DNA from: Leptospirales bacterium
Lineage (GTDB): Bacteria > Spirochaetota > Leptospiria > Leptospirales > Leptonemataceae
Reading direction: 5' to 3'
NCBI GenBank assembly: GCA_016788865.1
Contig: JAEUSB010000037.1
Span: forward strand, 41,029-105,028
DNA length: 64,000 bases
Positions 26,165 through 34,308 of the stretch are shown piece after piece (positions within the stretch are counted from its first letter, which is position 1; the number at the start of each line of letters is the position of its first letter). The notes under the pieces were generated by a model. That model had not been told where the DNA came from and did not search any database. It saw only the letters and a list, made by a program, of their open reading frames with translations. Position numbers and translations under genes: made by a program.

Positions 26165-26682
26165 TGCCAAGGATATTGATTTTCACAGGAGAAGGAAAGG
26201 GTAAAACCACAGCAGCCCTTGGCATGGCCCTACGCGCACAGGGGCATGGAATGCAGGTAGCAGTGCTGCACTTTGTCAAGGGCAGACGCGACGTGGGCGA
26301 AGTAATGGCACTGGAGCGCATGAATGGCATTCAAGATTTCGTTGGCGGGCTTGGATTTTTGCCCCACCCTGACAAACCTGAATTTAAGGATCATGTGAAG
26401 GCCGCACATGATTGCCTTGTAAAAGCGGCAGATCTGATCGCTGACCCCGACTGCAACATGATCATCCTGGATGAAATATGCTGGGCCATTCACAAAGGGC
26501 TGATACCGGAACCGGACGTCATTAAACTGCTGAATAGTGCGCCGGAGGATAAGGTCGTCGTGCTAACGGGACGTTTTGCGAGCCAAACCCTGATGGCCTG
26601 TGCGGATACTGTTACGGAGATGCGCAGCATCAAACATGCTTTTGACCAGGGAGTGCCTGCGCAGAAGGGAATCGAAAAATGA
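26164..26682 (+). CDS. cobO: Cob(I)yrinic acid a,c-diamide adenosyltransferase (CobO/BtuR type)
   Basis: A 172-residue ATP:corrinoid adenosyltransferase that adds the upper 5'-deoxyadenosyl ligand. P-loop GEGKGKTTAALG (residues 9-20) and HFVKGRRDVGE follow the family pattern; IILDEICWAIHKGL is the Walker B region. The protein is short but full for the family. Its ATG overlaps the cobD-cobQ stop by one base and its own stop overlaps cbiA by four, so it is translationally coupled on both sides. Confidence 0.94.
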   Translation: MPRILIFTGEGKGKTTAALGMALRAQGHGMQVAVLHFVKGRRDVGEVMALERMNGIQDFVGGLGFLPHPDKPEFKDHVKAAHDCLVKAADLIADPDCNMIILDEICWAIHKGLIPEPDVIKLLNSAPEDKVVVLTGRFASQTLMACADTVTEMRSIKHAFDQGVPAQKGIEK

Positions 26683-28133
26683 AGATACCGACGCTTGTGA
26701 TCGCGGGAACCGGCAGCGGAGTTGGCAAGACTTCCATCTCCATCGGTATCACGGCAGCCTTGCAAAAGCGCGGTCTGAACGTCCGCGCCTTCAAGGTTGG
26801 CCCGGATTTTCTGGACCCCTCCTGGCTTTCAATGGCTTCGGGCGAGGTTTGCTTTAACCTTGATTCATGGATGACAGGAAAGGATTACGTGACCGAAATC
26901 TTTGCTCGTTCCTGCGAGAATGCAGACATTGCAATCATCGAAGGAGTCATGGGGCTATTCGACGGTGCATCTCCGGATGCGCTCGTCGGGAGTACAGCCG
27001 AGATTGCGCAAATACTTGAGGCTCCGGTTCTACTCATCATTGATAGTTGGGGCGTGGCTCGCAGTGCCGCGGCCATGGTCCGCGGCTTTGCTACCTTTGA
27101 GCCAGGCTGTAAGGTAGCCGGAGTAATTGCTAACTACTGCGGATCCGAAGGGCATGCAAAAATCATCTCGCAGGCGCTTCAGGCCGCAGGTCAACCACCG
27201 CTTCTCGGATTTATTGAACGGAATGCCCTGCCCTCGCTGCCTGATCGTCACCTGGGATTGTACGCTGCCGTAGCACGGACCGACAGCCATGAGCTCATTG
27301 AAAAACTTTCAGCGAGTATAGAAAAGAACCTGAATCTAGACGCACTGATTGACCTGGCAAGGGCTTCCGCAATAAACTTGGATCAACCTCCGGACGGGCC
27401 CCACAAATCGCCGGCTAACGTTTCCTCTTTAAAAGAGGAAATACCCGGGGACCGTACAAAAACGAAAACCGCCCATAGAACCCGGTTCGGTGTGGCCCGC
27501 GATGAAGCGTTCCATTTCTACTACCCGGATAACCTGGAGCTCTTACGGGATGCGGGAGCACAAATCGTCTATTTCTCGCCACTCAATGAAACTGCACTGC
27601 CTGCCGATCTCGATGGAATCATACTCGGCGGGGGCTACCCGGAAGATTTCGCTGAAAAGCTATCCGACAATATCTCCATGTTGCAAGCCGTCCGCGATTT
27701 TGCCCGTGCTGGAAATGTAGTTTACGCGGAATGCGGAGGACTCATGTATCTTTCGAAATGGATTGAGACCATCTCGGGCGATCGCAGGCCCATGGTGGGA
27801 ATTTTGCCGTTTGGGACCAGAATGCTACCAAAACGAAAAATGCTGGGATACATTGAATGCCGTCTAACGTCTGAATGCCTCATTGGCAAAACGGGCGACT
27901 TGATCCGGGGCCATGAGTTTCATTATTCAGAAATCGTGGAAAACGATTCGGAAAAGTCCGACCCGGCCTGGAAGCTCGCTTATGAAATCACAGGGCGACG
28001 GGGCGCAAAAACCAGAACCGAAGGATATTCCATGGGAACCATTCTCGCCAGCTATGCACATCTACACTTTGGCTCGAACCCGGCAGCCGCAACAGCCCTG
28101 GTTCAAGCAGCAGCAAGGACGGTGTCAGTATGA
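26679..28133 (+). CDS. cbiA: Cobyrinic acid a,c-diamide synthase
   Basis: A 484-residue glutamine-dependent enzyme that amidates the a and c side chains of cobyrinic acid. The ATP-binding domain carries GTGSGVGKTSI (residues 10-20) and VGPDFLDPSWL; the C-terminal GATase domain has the nucleophile in YAECGGLMYL and HLHFGSNP near the end. GGGYPEDF precedes the Cys as in the family. A low-conserved linker (about 225-265) separates the domains. It overlaps both neighbours by four bases. Confidence 0.95.
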   Translation: MKIPTLVIAGTGSGVGKTSISIGITAALQKRGLNVRAFKVGPDFLDPSWLSMASGEVCFNLDSWMTGKDYVTEIFARSCENADIAIIEGVMGLFDGASPDALVGSTAEIAQILEAPVLLIIDSWGVARSAAAMVRGFATFEPGCKVAGVIANYCGSEGHAKIISQALQAAGQPPLLGFIERNALPSLPDRHLGLYAAVARTDSHELIEKLSASIEKNLNLDALIDLARASAINLDQPPDGPHKSPANVSSLKEEIPGDRTKTKTAHRTRFGVARDEAFHFYYPDNLELLRDAGAQIVYFSPLNETALPADLDGIILGGGYPEDFAEKLSDNISMLQAVRDFARAGNVVYAECGGLMYLSKWIETISGDRRPMVGILPFGTRMLPKRKMLGYIECRLTSECLIGKTGDLIRGHEFHYSEIVENDSEKSDPAWKLAYEITGRRGAKTRTEGYSMGTILASYAHLHFGSNPAAATALVQAAARTVSV

Positions 28134-29317
28134 AGCAAGAACGCGCCGTCGTATTCATTGGACACGGAAGCAGAAACAATGGGGCGAACCTGGAAATGGA
28201 AAAGCTGGTGGCCGCCTATCAGGCAAAGCATCCAGACGTACAGGCAAGCATTGGATACATTGAACTGGCAAAACCTTTTATGGGTGAAGCGCTACGTCAG
28301 GCGGCAATGAACTGCAAAGAAGTGGTTGCGGTGCCGTTGCTGTTGTTTCGCGCCGGTCATGCCAAGAACGATATCCCGATGGCATTTAATCAAGCACAGG
28401 ATGAATTTCCGGATGTGAAGTTCTTCTGCTCTGATGTGCTCGGTGTGCATCCGGGACTGGCGGAGGTCGCGTATGAACGTGCCCGGGAAACGGGGCTTTT
28501 GAACGATGAGGATCGCGGCGAAACTGCAATTGTATTCCTGGGCCGCGGTGCAAGCGATCCGGATGCAAACGGTGATCTCTGCAAACAGGCCAGGATCTTC
28601 CAGGAAGGTCGTGGATTTTCGCAGGTGCAGCCCAGTTTTGTCGGGATTACAGAACCGCGCCTGGAACCAACTCTGGCACTTGTGGCGCGAAGCAGACCAA
28701 AGAATCTTGTTGTTGTACCACACATACTCTTCAGCGGGACGCTGATGGAAAAAATGCAGATCATCGTGGATCGATTTGCGGCTGAATACCCGTGGATCCG
28801 CGTAAGCTTGAGCCAGTCCCTTGGAATTCATGACACACTGTTGAATGTTATAGATGATCGGATCAATCAGGCCAGACGCGGCGAGCTATCACTTCCCTGT
28901 GATACCTGTAGATTCAGAACTCCACTTCCGTCCCAGGAGGAACATGTGGGCGGGCTCAAAGCACTCCTGTGGAGCATCCGCCATACATTCACACACAACC
29001 AGGCAATGCCACATGAGCACGCCCATCGACCGCTGAAGAAGCATGTGCTGGTTTGCGGAAACGTTGACTGCGCCTCAAAAGGAAGTATCCGTACCATCCT
29101 CGCTTTGCGTCATGGCTTGAAAGCCCGCGGACTACTCAAAGAAATTGCTGTTACACGCACATCGTGCATGGGGCATTGCGGCGAGGGTCCTACAATGGCT
29201 GTCTATCCGGATGGAATCTGGTATCGTGGGGTAGTTGCCTCGGATGCAGAGGATATAATAGAAGAACATCTCGTGAAAGATAAGATAGTAGCTAGACTTG
29301 TTGATAACATAATGTAA
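28130..29317 (+). CDS. cbiX: CbiX cobaltochelatase fused to a [2Fe-2S] ferredoxin domain
   Basis: A 395-residue protein. Residues 1-270 are a long-type CbiX that inserts cobalt into sirohydrochlorin, the entry step of the anaerobic B12 pathway: FIGHGSRNNGA with His12, LLLFRAGHAKNDIP with a second His. The second half of the chelatase lacks the first His (GRGASDP). The C-terminal ~95 residues are a thioredoxin-like ferredoxin (VCGNVDCASKG and TSCMGHCGEGP, four Cys). A His-containing linker (HTFTHNQAMPHEHAH) lies between and may hold cobalt. Overlaps cbiA by four bases. Confidence 0.93.
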   Translation: MKQERAVVFIGHGSRNNGANLEMEKLVAAYQAKHPDVQASIGYIELAKPFMGEALRQAAMNCKEVVAVPLLLFRAGHAKNDIPMAFNQAQDEFPDVKFFCSDVLGVHPGLAEVAYERARETGLLNDEDRGETAIVFLGRGASDPDANGDLCKQARIFQEGRGFSQVQPSFVGITEPRLEPTLALVARSRPKNLVVVPHILFSGTLMEKMQIIVDRFAAEYPWIRVSLSQSLGIHDTLLNVIDDRINQARRGELSLPCDTCRFRTPLPSQEEHVGGLKALLWSIRHTFTHNQAMPHEHAHRPLKKHVLVCGNVDCASKGSIRTILALRHGLKARGLLKEIAVTRTSCMGHCGEGPTMAVYPDGIWYRGVVASDAEDIIEEHLVKDKIVARLVDNIM

Positions 29318-29335
29318 GGAATCTGGAGAATTAAA

Positions 29336-29719
29336 ATGGCCTGTCATGAATTAGCAGCCCTGCGATTGGGATTGATGGAAGTAATCGGGATCGATGATCC
29401 GGCAGAAAAGGAGCACGAGCTCAAGGAAATCGGGAACGCAAGAAACACACCGGGTCCTGTTAAGTCCCTCCTTGAGAGCAATACCCTTGAGAAAGTTTAT
29501 AAATTTTACGGAGCATCGCTGGCTGATTTGCAGGAGAAGGTTTCAAAAACGGCTCCCACTGATCCATCCATGCCATACTATCGTACGTTGCTCGTACTAA
29601 CCAAGAAGGTAGAACAGGATTTGCAAATGCAAATTGAAAACCTCAAAGTTCTGTACAATGACCTGGACGAAATCCATCATTTTGTCCACGAAATCTATCC
29701 CGGGAAAGAAGAAGACTAG
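29336..29719 (+). CDS. DUF3209-like protein of B12 operons
   Basis: A 127-residue, mainly helical, acidic protein with N-terminus MACHELAALRLGLMEVIG, which resembles the DUF3209 family. The Cys-His pair at residues 3-4 and HHFVHEIYPG near the end could bind a metal. No signal peptide or membrane segment is present. It stands between cbiX and the flavoreductase, 18 and 26 bases from them, inside a tight operon, so a role in cobalt handling or in a redox step is plausible; the function is not known to me. Confidence 0.75.
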   Translation: MACHELAALRLGLMEVIGIDDPAEKEHELKEIGNARNTPGPVKSLLESNTLEKVYKFYGASLADLQEKVSKTAPTDPSMPYYRTLLVLTKKVEQDLQMQIENLKVLYNDLDEIHHFVHEIYPGKEED

Positions 29720-29745
29720 CCTGGAAGCCAGGTGAGAAATTTCAC

Positions 29746-30492
29746 ATGCCTCAGACAGCAAAATTAGTTGAAGCCCGGAACCTGAATCCTTTCACCCGTC
29801 TGCTAAAATTCCAGACGAGCGAGCCAGTCAATTTCGTGGGCGGCAACTGGGTCATGGTAAACTCAGGGTTGACTACTGCAGAAGGGAAGCCGGCGAAGCG
29901 CGCCTATTCGATTATCAGTCCCGATTCCAATCAAAATGAGTTCATGCTCATTGTGCGCGAGATCACGGGCGGACTTGCATCAAAGCATCTCCATGGGATT
30001 GAACCCGGAGATGGGATCGAGTGGAGCGGACCTTACGGGAAGATCTTTAAGCTGCAGGATGGCGATACAGGGCCCATTTTGATTGTTGCAACGGATACCG
30101 GCATCACGGCTGCGCTTGGCATCGTGCGTGGTGCTCAGGCACAACCTCTCCTTGGAAAAATCAGACTCATCTGGCTGGTTGAAAACGATTCTTACTTTGT
30201 TAGTGCAGACTTCGTGCGCGAGATCCTGCCGGCAGGTCTCGGAAGATTTGAAGTTCATAGTATTCCAGACGCGAAGGAAGTCTGGGGTAGAACCGAGGCT
30301 GCGCGCGCTGCAATCACACCTGAACTCGTGGTCGAACGTCCTGCTCTTGTTTTCCTATCGGGCGATGGCAATATCATTCAGGCGTTATCGGATGTCTGCC
30401 AGGTACAAGGAGTGGACGCAGCACAGATTCGTGTTGAACCCTTCTTTAACGCAGAAAAAAAAAAGCCCTCTCCGGGGATCCCGCAAAGTTAA
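29746..30492 (+). CDS. FNR-like flavin reductase; probable N-terminal half of a reductase-CbiD product
   Basis: A 248-residue ferredoxin-NADP-reductase-fold protein. FAD-binding motif RAYSII is near residue 47, SGPYGKIF follows near 93, and the pyridine-nucleotide site is IVATDTGITAALG near 110. The domain seems to end at EPFFNAEKKK, after which the frame runs only eight more residues to a TAA at 30490. In the -1 frame, the conserved N-terminus of CbiD begins there. CbiD acts just before CbiJ (precorrin-6A reductase), no CbiJ is found, and so this reductase may do that step. That role is inference. Confidence 0.85.
   Translation: MPQTAKLVEARNLNPFTRLLKFQTSEPVNFVGGNWVMVNSGLTTAEGKPAKRAYSIISPDSNQNEFMLIVREITGGLASKHLHGIEPGDGIEWSGPYGKIFKLQDGDTGPILIVATDTGITAALGIVRGAQAQPLLGKIRLIWLVENDSYFVSADFVREILPAGLGRFEVHSIPDAKEVWGRTEAARAAITPELVVERPALVFLSGDGNIIQALSDVCQVQGVDAAQIRVEPFFNAEKKKPSPGIPQS
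30455..30483 (+). promoter_or_regulatory. A10 slippery site with A AAA AAG heptamer before cbiD
   Basis: Ten A (30455-30464) followed by G are read GAA AAA AAA AAG by the flavoreductase gene, which puts the dnaX-type heptamer A AAA AAG in the right register. A short hairpin CGGG-GAT-CCCG (30473-30483) starts eight bases after the run. A -1 shift here leads directly into the CbiD frame (A-L-S-G-D-P-A-K-L-R-T-G). Insertion of one A by RNA polymerase slippage would do the same. A sequencing loss of one A would also look like this. Confidence 0.65.
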
Positions 30493-31637
30493 GGACTGGT
30501 TATACAACGGGGGCCTGCGCCGCGGCCGCGGCACGCGCTGCTACCCGAGCACTGATCGAACAAAAGAACGTTATGCGCATTGATTCCATTCTACCTTCAG
30601 GAGAGACCGTAAATTTCGCAATCAAGCGTTGCGAAATCAAGGCCACGGAAGCCACATGCAGCGTCATCAAGGATGCAGGCGATGATCCGGATTGTACGCA
30701 CCTGGCAGAACTTGTTGCGACGGTTCGCCTGACAGAAACGTCGGGCGTTGAACTGAAGGGTGGATCCGGAGTGGCGACCGTAACCAAGCCCGGACTGGGA
30801 CTGGAAGTAAACGGTCCATCTATTACGGCAATGCCCCGAAAGAATATCATCGATATGGTAAGCCTGGAACTCAAGGGAAGACCGGGCGGCGCAGAAGTTA
30901 CAATCAGTGTACCCCGGGGCGAGATCATGGCGCTTGAGACAACGAACGCTCGCCTGGGGCTAATCGGTGGAATTTCAATCCTTGGAACCACGGGAATTGT
31001 GAAGCCATATTCCACTGCCGCCTATCGCACGAGTATTGTGCAGGCCATCGATGTGGCAGCACATCGCAAGCGGACTAGAGTCGTACTTACAACCGGCGGG
31101 AAATCGGAGCAATATGCAATGCAGGCGCTTCCAGAGTTACAAGAGGACGTTTTTATTCAGGTGGGAGACTTCATTGGTACGGGCGTCAAGCATGCACGAA
31201 GACGAGGCATGGAGCGCGTTTATATCTTTGGGATGATGGGAAAGCTCTCCAAAATGGCCGATGGCGTAACCCAGACCCACCAGGCTGGATCACAGGTGAA
31301 CATGGCGCTGCTTGCCGGAATTGCAAAAGACCTGGGCGCATCAACAGAGGCAGTTCGCGAGATAGAAAAGGCCAACACAGCGCGCCACGTACTTGAAATA
31401 TGCAAGGCACATCAAATCCAGGGACTTACCGACGAAATCTGCAAGCGCGTGGTTACCGTTATGCGGAATTTCTCGCAGGGGGTCTCAAGAAGACTGCTGG
31501 CACAGGATCAATCTCCGGATCAAGCGGGTGCACAGGAAGATGCGCCCAATCCGGACTTTGAGGTTGTATGCTGCCTGGTTGACTTTGATGGAACGACGCT
31601 TGGCCAATATCCGGTTCCGGGAGACCTAAAGAAATGA
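30465..31637 (+). CDS. cbiD: Cobalt-precorrin-5B C1-methyltransferase, N-terminus without own start codon
   Basis: CbiD methylates C1 of the ring-contracted corrin in the anaerobic pathway. The frame is open from 30450. The family N-terminal motif LRTGYTTGACAAAAARAA is encoded at 30489-30542. The first ATG is only at 30573, and no ATG, GTG or TTG lies between the stop at 30447 and that point. A protein from 30573 (354 residues) would lack a conserved block, so I extend the coding region to the slippery A run. Other CbiD hallmarks are GSGVATVTKPGL, NARLGLIGGISILGTTGIV, LTTGGKSE and FIGTGVKHARRRG. Stop overlaps cbiC by four bases. Confidence 0.88.
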   Translation, partial: ALSGDPAKLRTGYTTGACAAAAARAATRALIEQKNVMRIDSILPSGETVNFAIKRCEIKATEATCSVIKDAGDDPDCTHLAELVATVRLTETSGVELKGGSGVATVTKPGLGLEVNGPSITAMPRKNIIDMVSLELKGRPGGAEVTISVPRGEIMALETTNARLGLIGGISILGTTGIVKPYSTAAYRTSIVQAIDVAAHRKRTRVVLTTGGKSEQYAMQALPELQEDVFIQVGDFIGTGVKHARRRGMERVYIFGMMGKLSKMADGVTQTHQAGSQVNMALLAGIAKDLGASTEAVREIEKANTARHVLEICKAHQIQGLTDEICKRVVTVMRNFSQGVSRRLLAQDQSPDQAGAQEDAPNPDFEVVCCLVDFDGTTLGQYPVPGDLKK

Positions 31638-32293
31638 GCAATCAACCAAACGATATGCGACAAATGACCCAATTGGGTCGGAGCATTGAAGATCGCAGCT
31701 TTGCGATCATTGACGAAGAGGCAGGTGCACACAGTTTCACACCTGAGCAATGGGAAGTTGTCCGTCGCGTTATTCATGCTACCGCTGACTTTGAGTTCAA
31801 GACTCTAATGGAATTTTCACCCGATGCGGTCTCTGCCGGGATCCAGGCATTGCGCCGGGGCTGTCCAATTCTAGTGGACGTAAAAATGATCTCGTCCGGT
31901 CTCAATGCGGATCGTCTTGCAGCGTATGGCTGCGGAGTTTACAGCTACATTTCAGACGAGGACGTAATCGCCCGCGCAAAGGAAAAGAATACCACGCGCG
32001 CCATCGAAGCAATGGTAAAGGCGCACTCGCTGGGTCATCTGGCCGGCTCCATGGTTGCAGTTGGAAACGCTCCCACCGCACTCCTTGAAACTTGTCGCCT
32101 GATCGAACAGGGAATCAAGCCGGCGTTGATCGTGGGTGTTCCAGTAGGATTTGTCTCCGCTGAAGAATCAAAAGAGGCGGTTCGACCACTTGGCGTACCC
32201 TATATTATTGCCCGTGGCCGCAAAGGCGGAAGCGCCATCGCAGTAGCTATCATCCATGCGCTGCTGAAGCTTTCGGTAGAAATGCCAGCATGA
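31634..32293 (+). CDS. cbiC: Cobalt-precorrin-8 methylmutase
   Basis: A 219-residue enzyme that moves the methyl group from C11 to C12, giving cobyrinic acid. Conserved: SFAIIDEEAG, VVRRVIHATADFEF with the catalytic His, GCPILVDVKMISSG, GNAPTALLE, VGVPVGFVSAEESKE and GRKGGSAIAVAIIHALL. An N-terminal extension of about 20 residues precedes the core. Overlaps cbiD and cbiET by four bases each. Confidence 0.96.
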   Translation: MSNQPNDMRQMTQLGRSIEDRSFAIIDEEAGAHSFTPEQWEVVRRVIHATADFEFKTLMEFSPDAVSAGIQALRRGCPILVDVKMISSGLNADRLAAYGCGVYSYISDEDVIARAKEKNTTRAIEAMVKAHSLGHLAGSMVAVGNAPTALLETCRLIEQGIKPALIVGVPVGFVSAEESKEAVRPLGVPYIIARGRKGGSAIAVAIIHALLKLSVEMPA

Positions 32294-33552
32294 AGACTCG
32301 CGCCATTACCATTGTAGGAATGGGCGACGATGGTTGCGCCGGACTTAACTCGATTGCAATCGCGGCAATCTCGAGCGCACAGGTCCTGGTGGGCGGCGAG
32401 CGTCACCTGGGATTCTTTCCGGATTTCCAGGGAACGAAGATTAGCCTGAAAACAGAAATCTCAAAGGCCCTCAAGGAAGCCGCGGAGCTAGCAAACGAGA
32501 ATAACGTCTGCGTCCTGGCATCCGGAGATCCCTTATTCTACGGAGTTGGCGCTCTGCTTGTTAAACTTGTTGGCGCAGAACACGTCCGCATCCTTCCACA
32601 TCCAACATCGCTCCAGGTAGCGTTTGCGCGTGCAGCATGGCGCTGGGACGATGCAAACTGGATCTCACTGCACGGAAAATCCAGGAACAATTTCCTGACT
32701 CGACTCAAGCGAATTGCGAAACTCGGAGTGCTTACGGATCCAGAAAACAATCCCGCAGCAATTGCGCGTTACATGCTCGATCATTCAGAAATATCCTGGG
32801 AAGCATGGGTTTGCGAGAACCTGGAAAGCGAAGACGAAAAGGTCAGACATTTTTCAAATTTGGAAGATCTGGCAAGCTGCACTGACGTCGGTCCTTTGAA
32901 TGTGCTCTTACTCAGACGTACGGACAAAAACTGGCGTCCGCTGCCACAGATTGTAAACCAGAGTGAAGATCTTTTCGCAAAGCGGATTCCCAAACAGGGC
33001 CTGATAACCAAGAAAGAGATTCGTCTATTGTCCATTGGAGAACTACAGGTGCGCCGCGAAAGCGTCATCTGGGACATTGGCGCAGCGTCGGGCTCCATTG
33101 CGATTGAATGCGCCTTGCTAGCGGATCTGGGCCACGCCTACGCGATTGAAGTGGACCCAGAAAGCATCGCCTTTTGCCGCGATAATATCGAACACTTTGG
33201 CGTGGACAACGTTACCGTAATCGAAGGGCGCGCGCCCGAAGTTCTTTCAGAAATCAAAGACGATCCGGATTGCGTTTTCATTGGTGGAAGCAAGGGAAGC
33301 CTTCAGGCAATCATTGAAACCAGTTTCAATCGTCTGCGTCCTGGTGGGCGACTCGTTGTGAATGCAATCACATTTGAGAATATTGAGGAAGCCTACCGAA
33401 CGTTTCGCGAACTGAAACTGGAGCCAGGCATAATGATGATCAATATTTCACGAGCGGTTCCGCTTGCGCGGTTCATGCGCTATGAGGCGCAGAATCCCAT
33501 TCACAATTTTATGGTAGAAAAACCATTCGGAGTAGCAAATGAGCCAGGGTAA
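32290..33552 (+). CDS. cbiET: CbiET: precorrin-7 C5-methyltransferase and C15-methyltransferase/decarboxylase
   Basis: A 420-residue fusion corresponding to CobL. Residues 1-215 are CbiE, a tetrapyrrole methylase (IVGMGDDGCAGL at the N-terminus, LASGDPLFYGVG near 75). Residues 235-420 are CbiT, a class I SAM methyltransferase that also removes the C12 acetate carboxyl: IWDIGAASGSIAIE is the SAM-binding loop and VFIGGSKGSLQ a conserved active-site loop. It overlaps cbiC by four bases and cbiL by fourteen. Confidence 0.95.
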   Translation: MKTRAITIVGMGDDGCAGLNSIAIAAISSAQVLVGGERHLGFFPDFQGTKISLKTEISKALKEAAELANENNVCVLASGDPLFYGVGALLVKLVGAEHVRILPHPTSLQVAFARAAWRWDDANWISLHGKSRNNFLTRLKRIAKLGVLTDPENNPAAIARYMLDHSEISWEAWVCENLESEDEKVRHFSNLEDLASCTDVGPLNVLLLRRTDKNWRPLPQIVNQSEDLFAKRIPKQGLITKKEIRLLSIGELQVRRESVIWDIGAASGSIAIECALLADLGHAYAIEVDPESIAFCRDNIEHFGVDNVTVIEGRAPEVLSEIKDDPDCVFIGGSKGSLQAIIETSFNRLRPGGRLVVNAITFENIEEAYRTFRELKLEPGIMMINISRAVPLARFMRYEAQNPIHNFMVEKPFGVANEPG

Positions 33553-34303
33553 GTTATACGGCGTTGGCGTTGGTCCAGGCGCAAGCGATCTAATGACCAT
33601 GCGATCCATTAACGTTTTGCGCAAGGTAGACGTGATTGCAATTCCTCAGAGTTCGCCGCACGTTAAGTCTGTTGCATGGCGCATCGCGGAAAAGGCTGTG
33701 GGGCCGGTTGAGGGCCAGGAAAGAATCTTCCTGCATTTTCCAATGACGCGCGATCCGGAGCAAACCGTTCCAGCCTGGAACATTGCATTTGCAGAAATTG
33801 AGACCAGACTCAAGGCCGGCAAGAGCGTCGCCTTTATCACCGAAGGTGATCCGCTCTTCTTCAGCACGTACATCTACTTACACACGCATGCAAAAGAAAA
33901 ATGGCCTGAGGTTGAAATTGAAGTCGTGCCTGCAGTTTCAAGCTTCACTGCAGTTCCATCCATCATCCAGACACCCATTGCTGACGGCCAGGAACGAGTG
34001 GCGGTAATCCCGGCAAGCTACGGGCTTGATGATCTACCGGCGATCTTTCGCCTCTTTGATACAGTGCTGCTCATGAAAGTGAGCAGTGTCATGCCAGAAG
34101 TCGTCAAAATTCTTGAGGATGAGAATCTACTCGAATGCTCTTATTACGTAAGTCGCGCAACAATGGAATTCGAGAAGGTTGTGCGAGATCTAAGAAGTAT
34201 TCAGAACGACAAGTGCGACTACTTCAGCATGATCGTTGTTTCCAAACGGGGCCGCAGCGGCATCCTGGCCGGTAGAGTTGCAAGTGAAACGTTAGGCGCT
34301 TAA
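33539..34303 (+). CDS. cbiL: Cobalt-precorrin-2 C20-methyltransferase
   Basis: A 254-residue tetrapyrrole methylase that adds the C20 methyl, the first methylation after cobalt insertion. YGVGVGPGASDLMTMRSINVL is the characteristic CbiL/CobI N-terminus (the P[GS] loop then L-T), followed by TEGDPLFFSTYIYLH and VPAVSSFTAV with the SAM site. The C-terminal domain ends normally. Fourteen-base overlap with cbiET and 5 bases to cbiG. Confidence 0.95.
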   Translation: MSQGKLYGVGVGPGASDLMTMRSINVLRKVDVIAIPQSSPHVKSVAWRIAEKAVGPVEGQERIFLHFPMTRDPEQTVPAWNIAFAEIETRLKAGKSVAFITEGDPLFFSTYIYLHTHAKEKWPEVEIEVVPAVSSFTAVPSIIQTPIADGQERVAVIPASYGLDDLPAIFRLFDTVLLMKVSSVMPEVVKILEDENLLECSYYVSRATMEFEKVVRDLRSIQNDKCDYFSMIVVSKRGRSGILAGRVASETLGA

Positions 34304-34308
34304 TCAAA

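Noticed and set aside
30519..30532. 14-base GC palindrome as a regulatory hairpin
   Set aside because: It lies in the Ala-rich coding part of CbiD and can be explained by codon use; it is also too far from the slippery run to be a normal stimulator.
30573..30575. ATG at 30573 as the true CbiD start
   Set aside because: It would leave out the conserved GYTTGACAAAAARAA block that is encoded just upstream in the same frame; it can at most give a shortened side product.
30500..31015. 171-residue minus-strand frame over cbiD
   Set aside because: It is a shadow of the strongly coding cbiD frame, Ser/Pro-rich and without motif.
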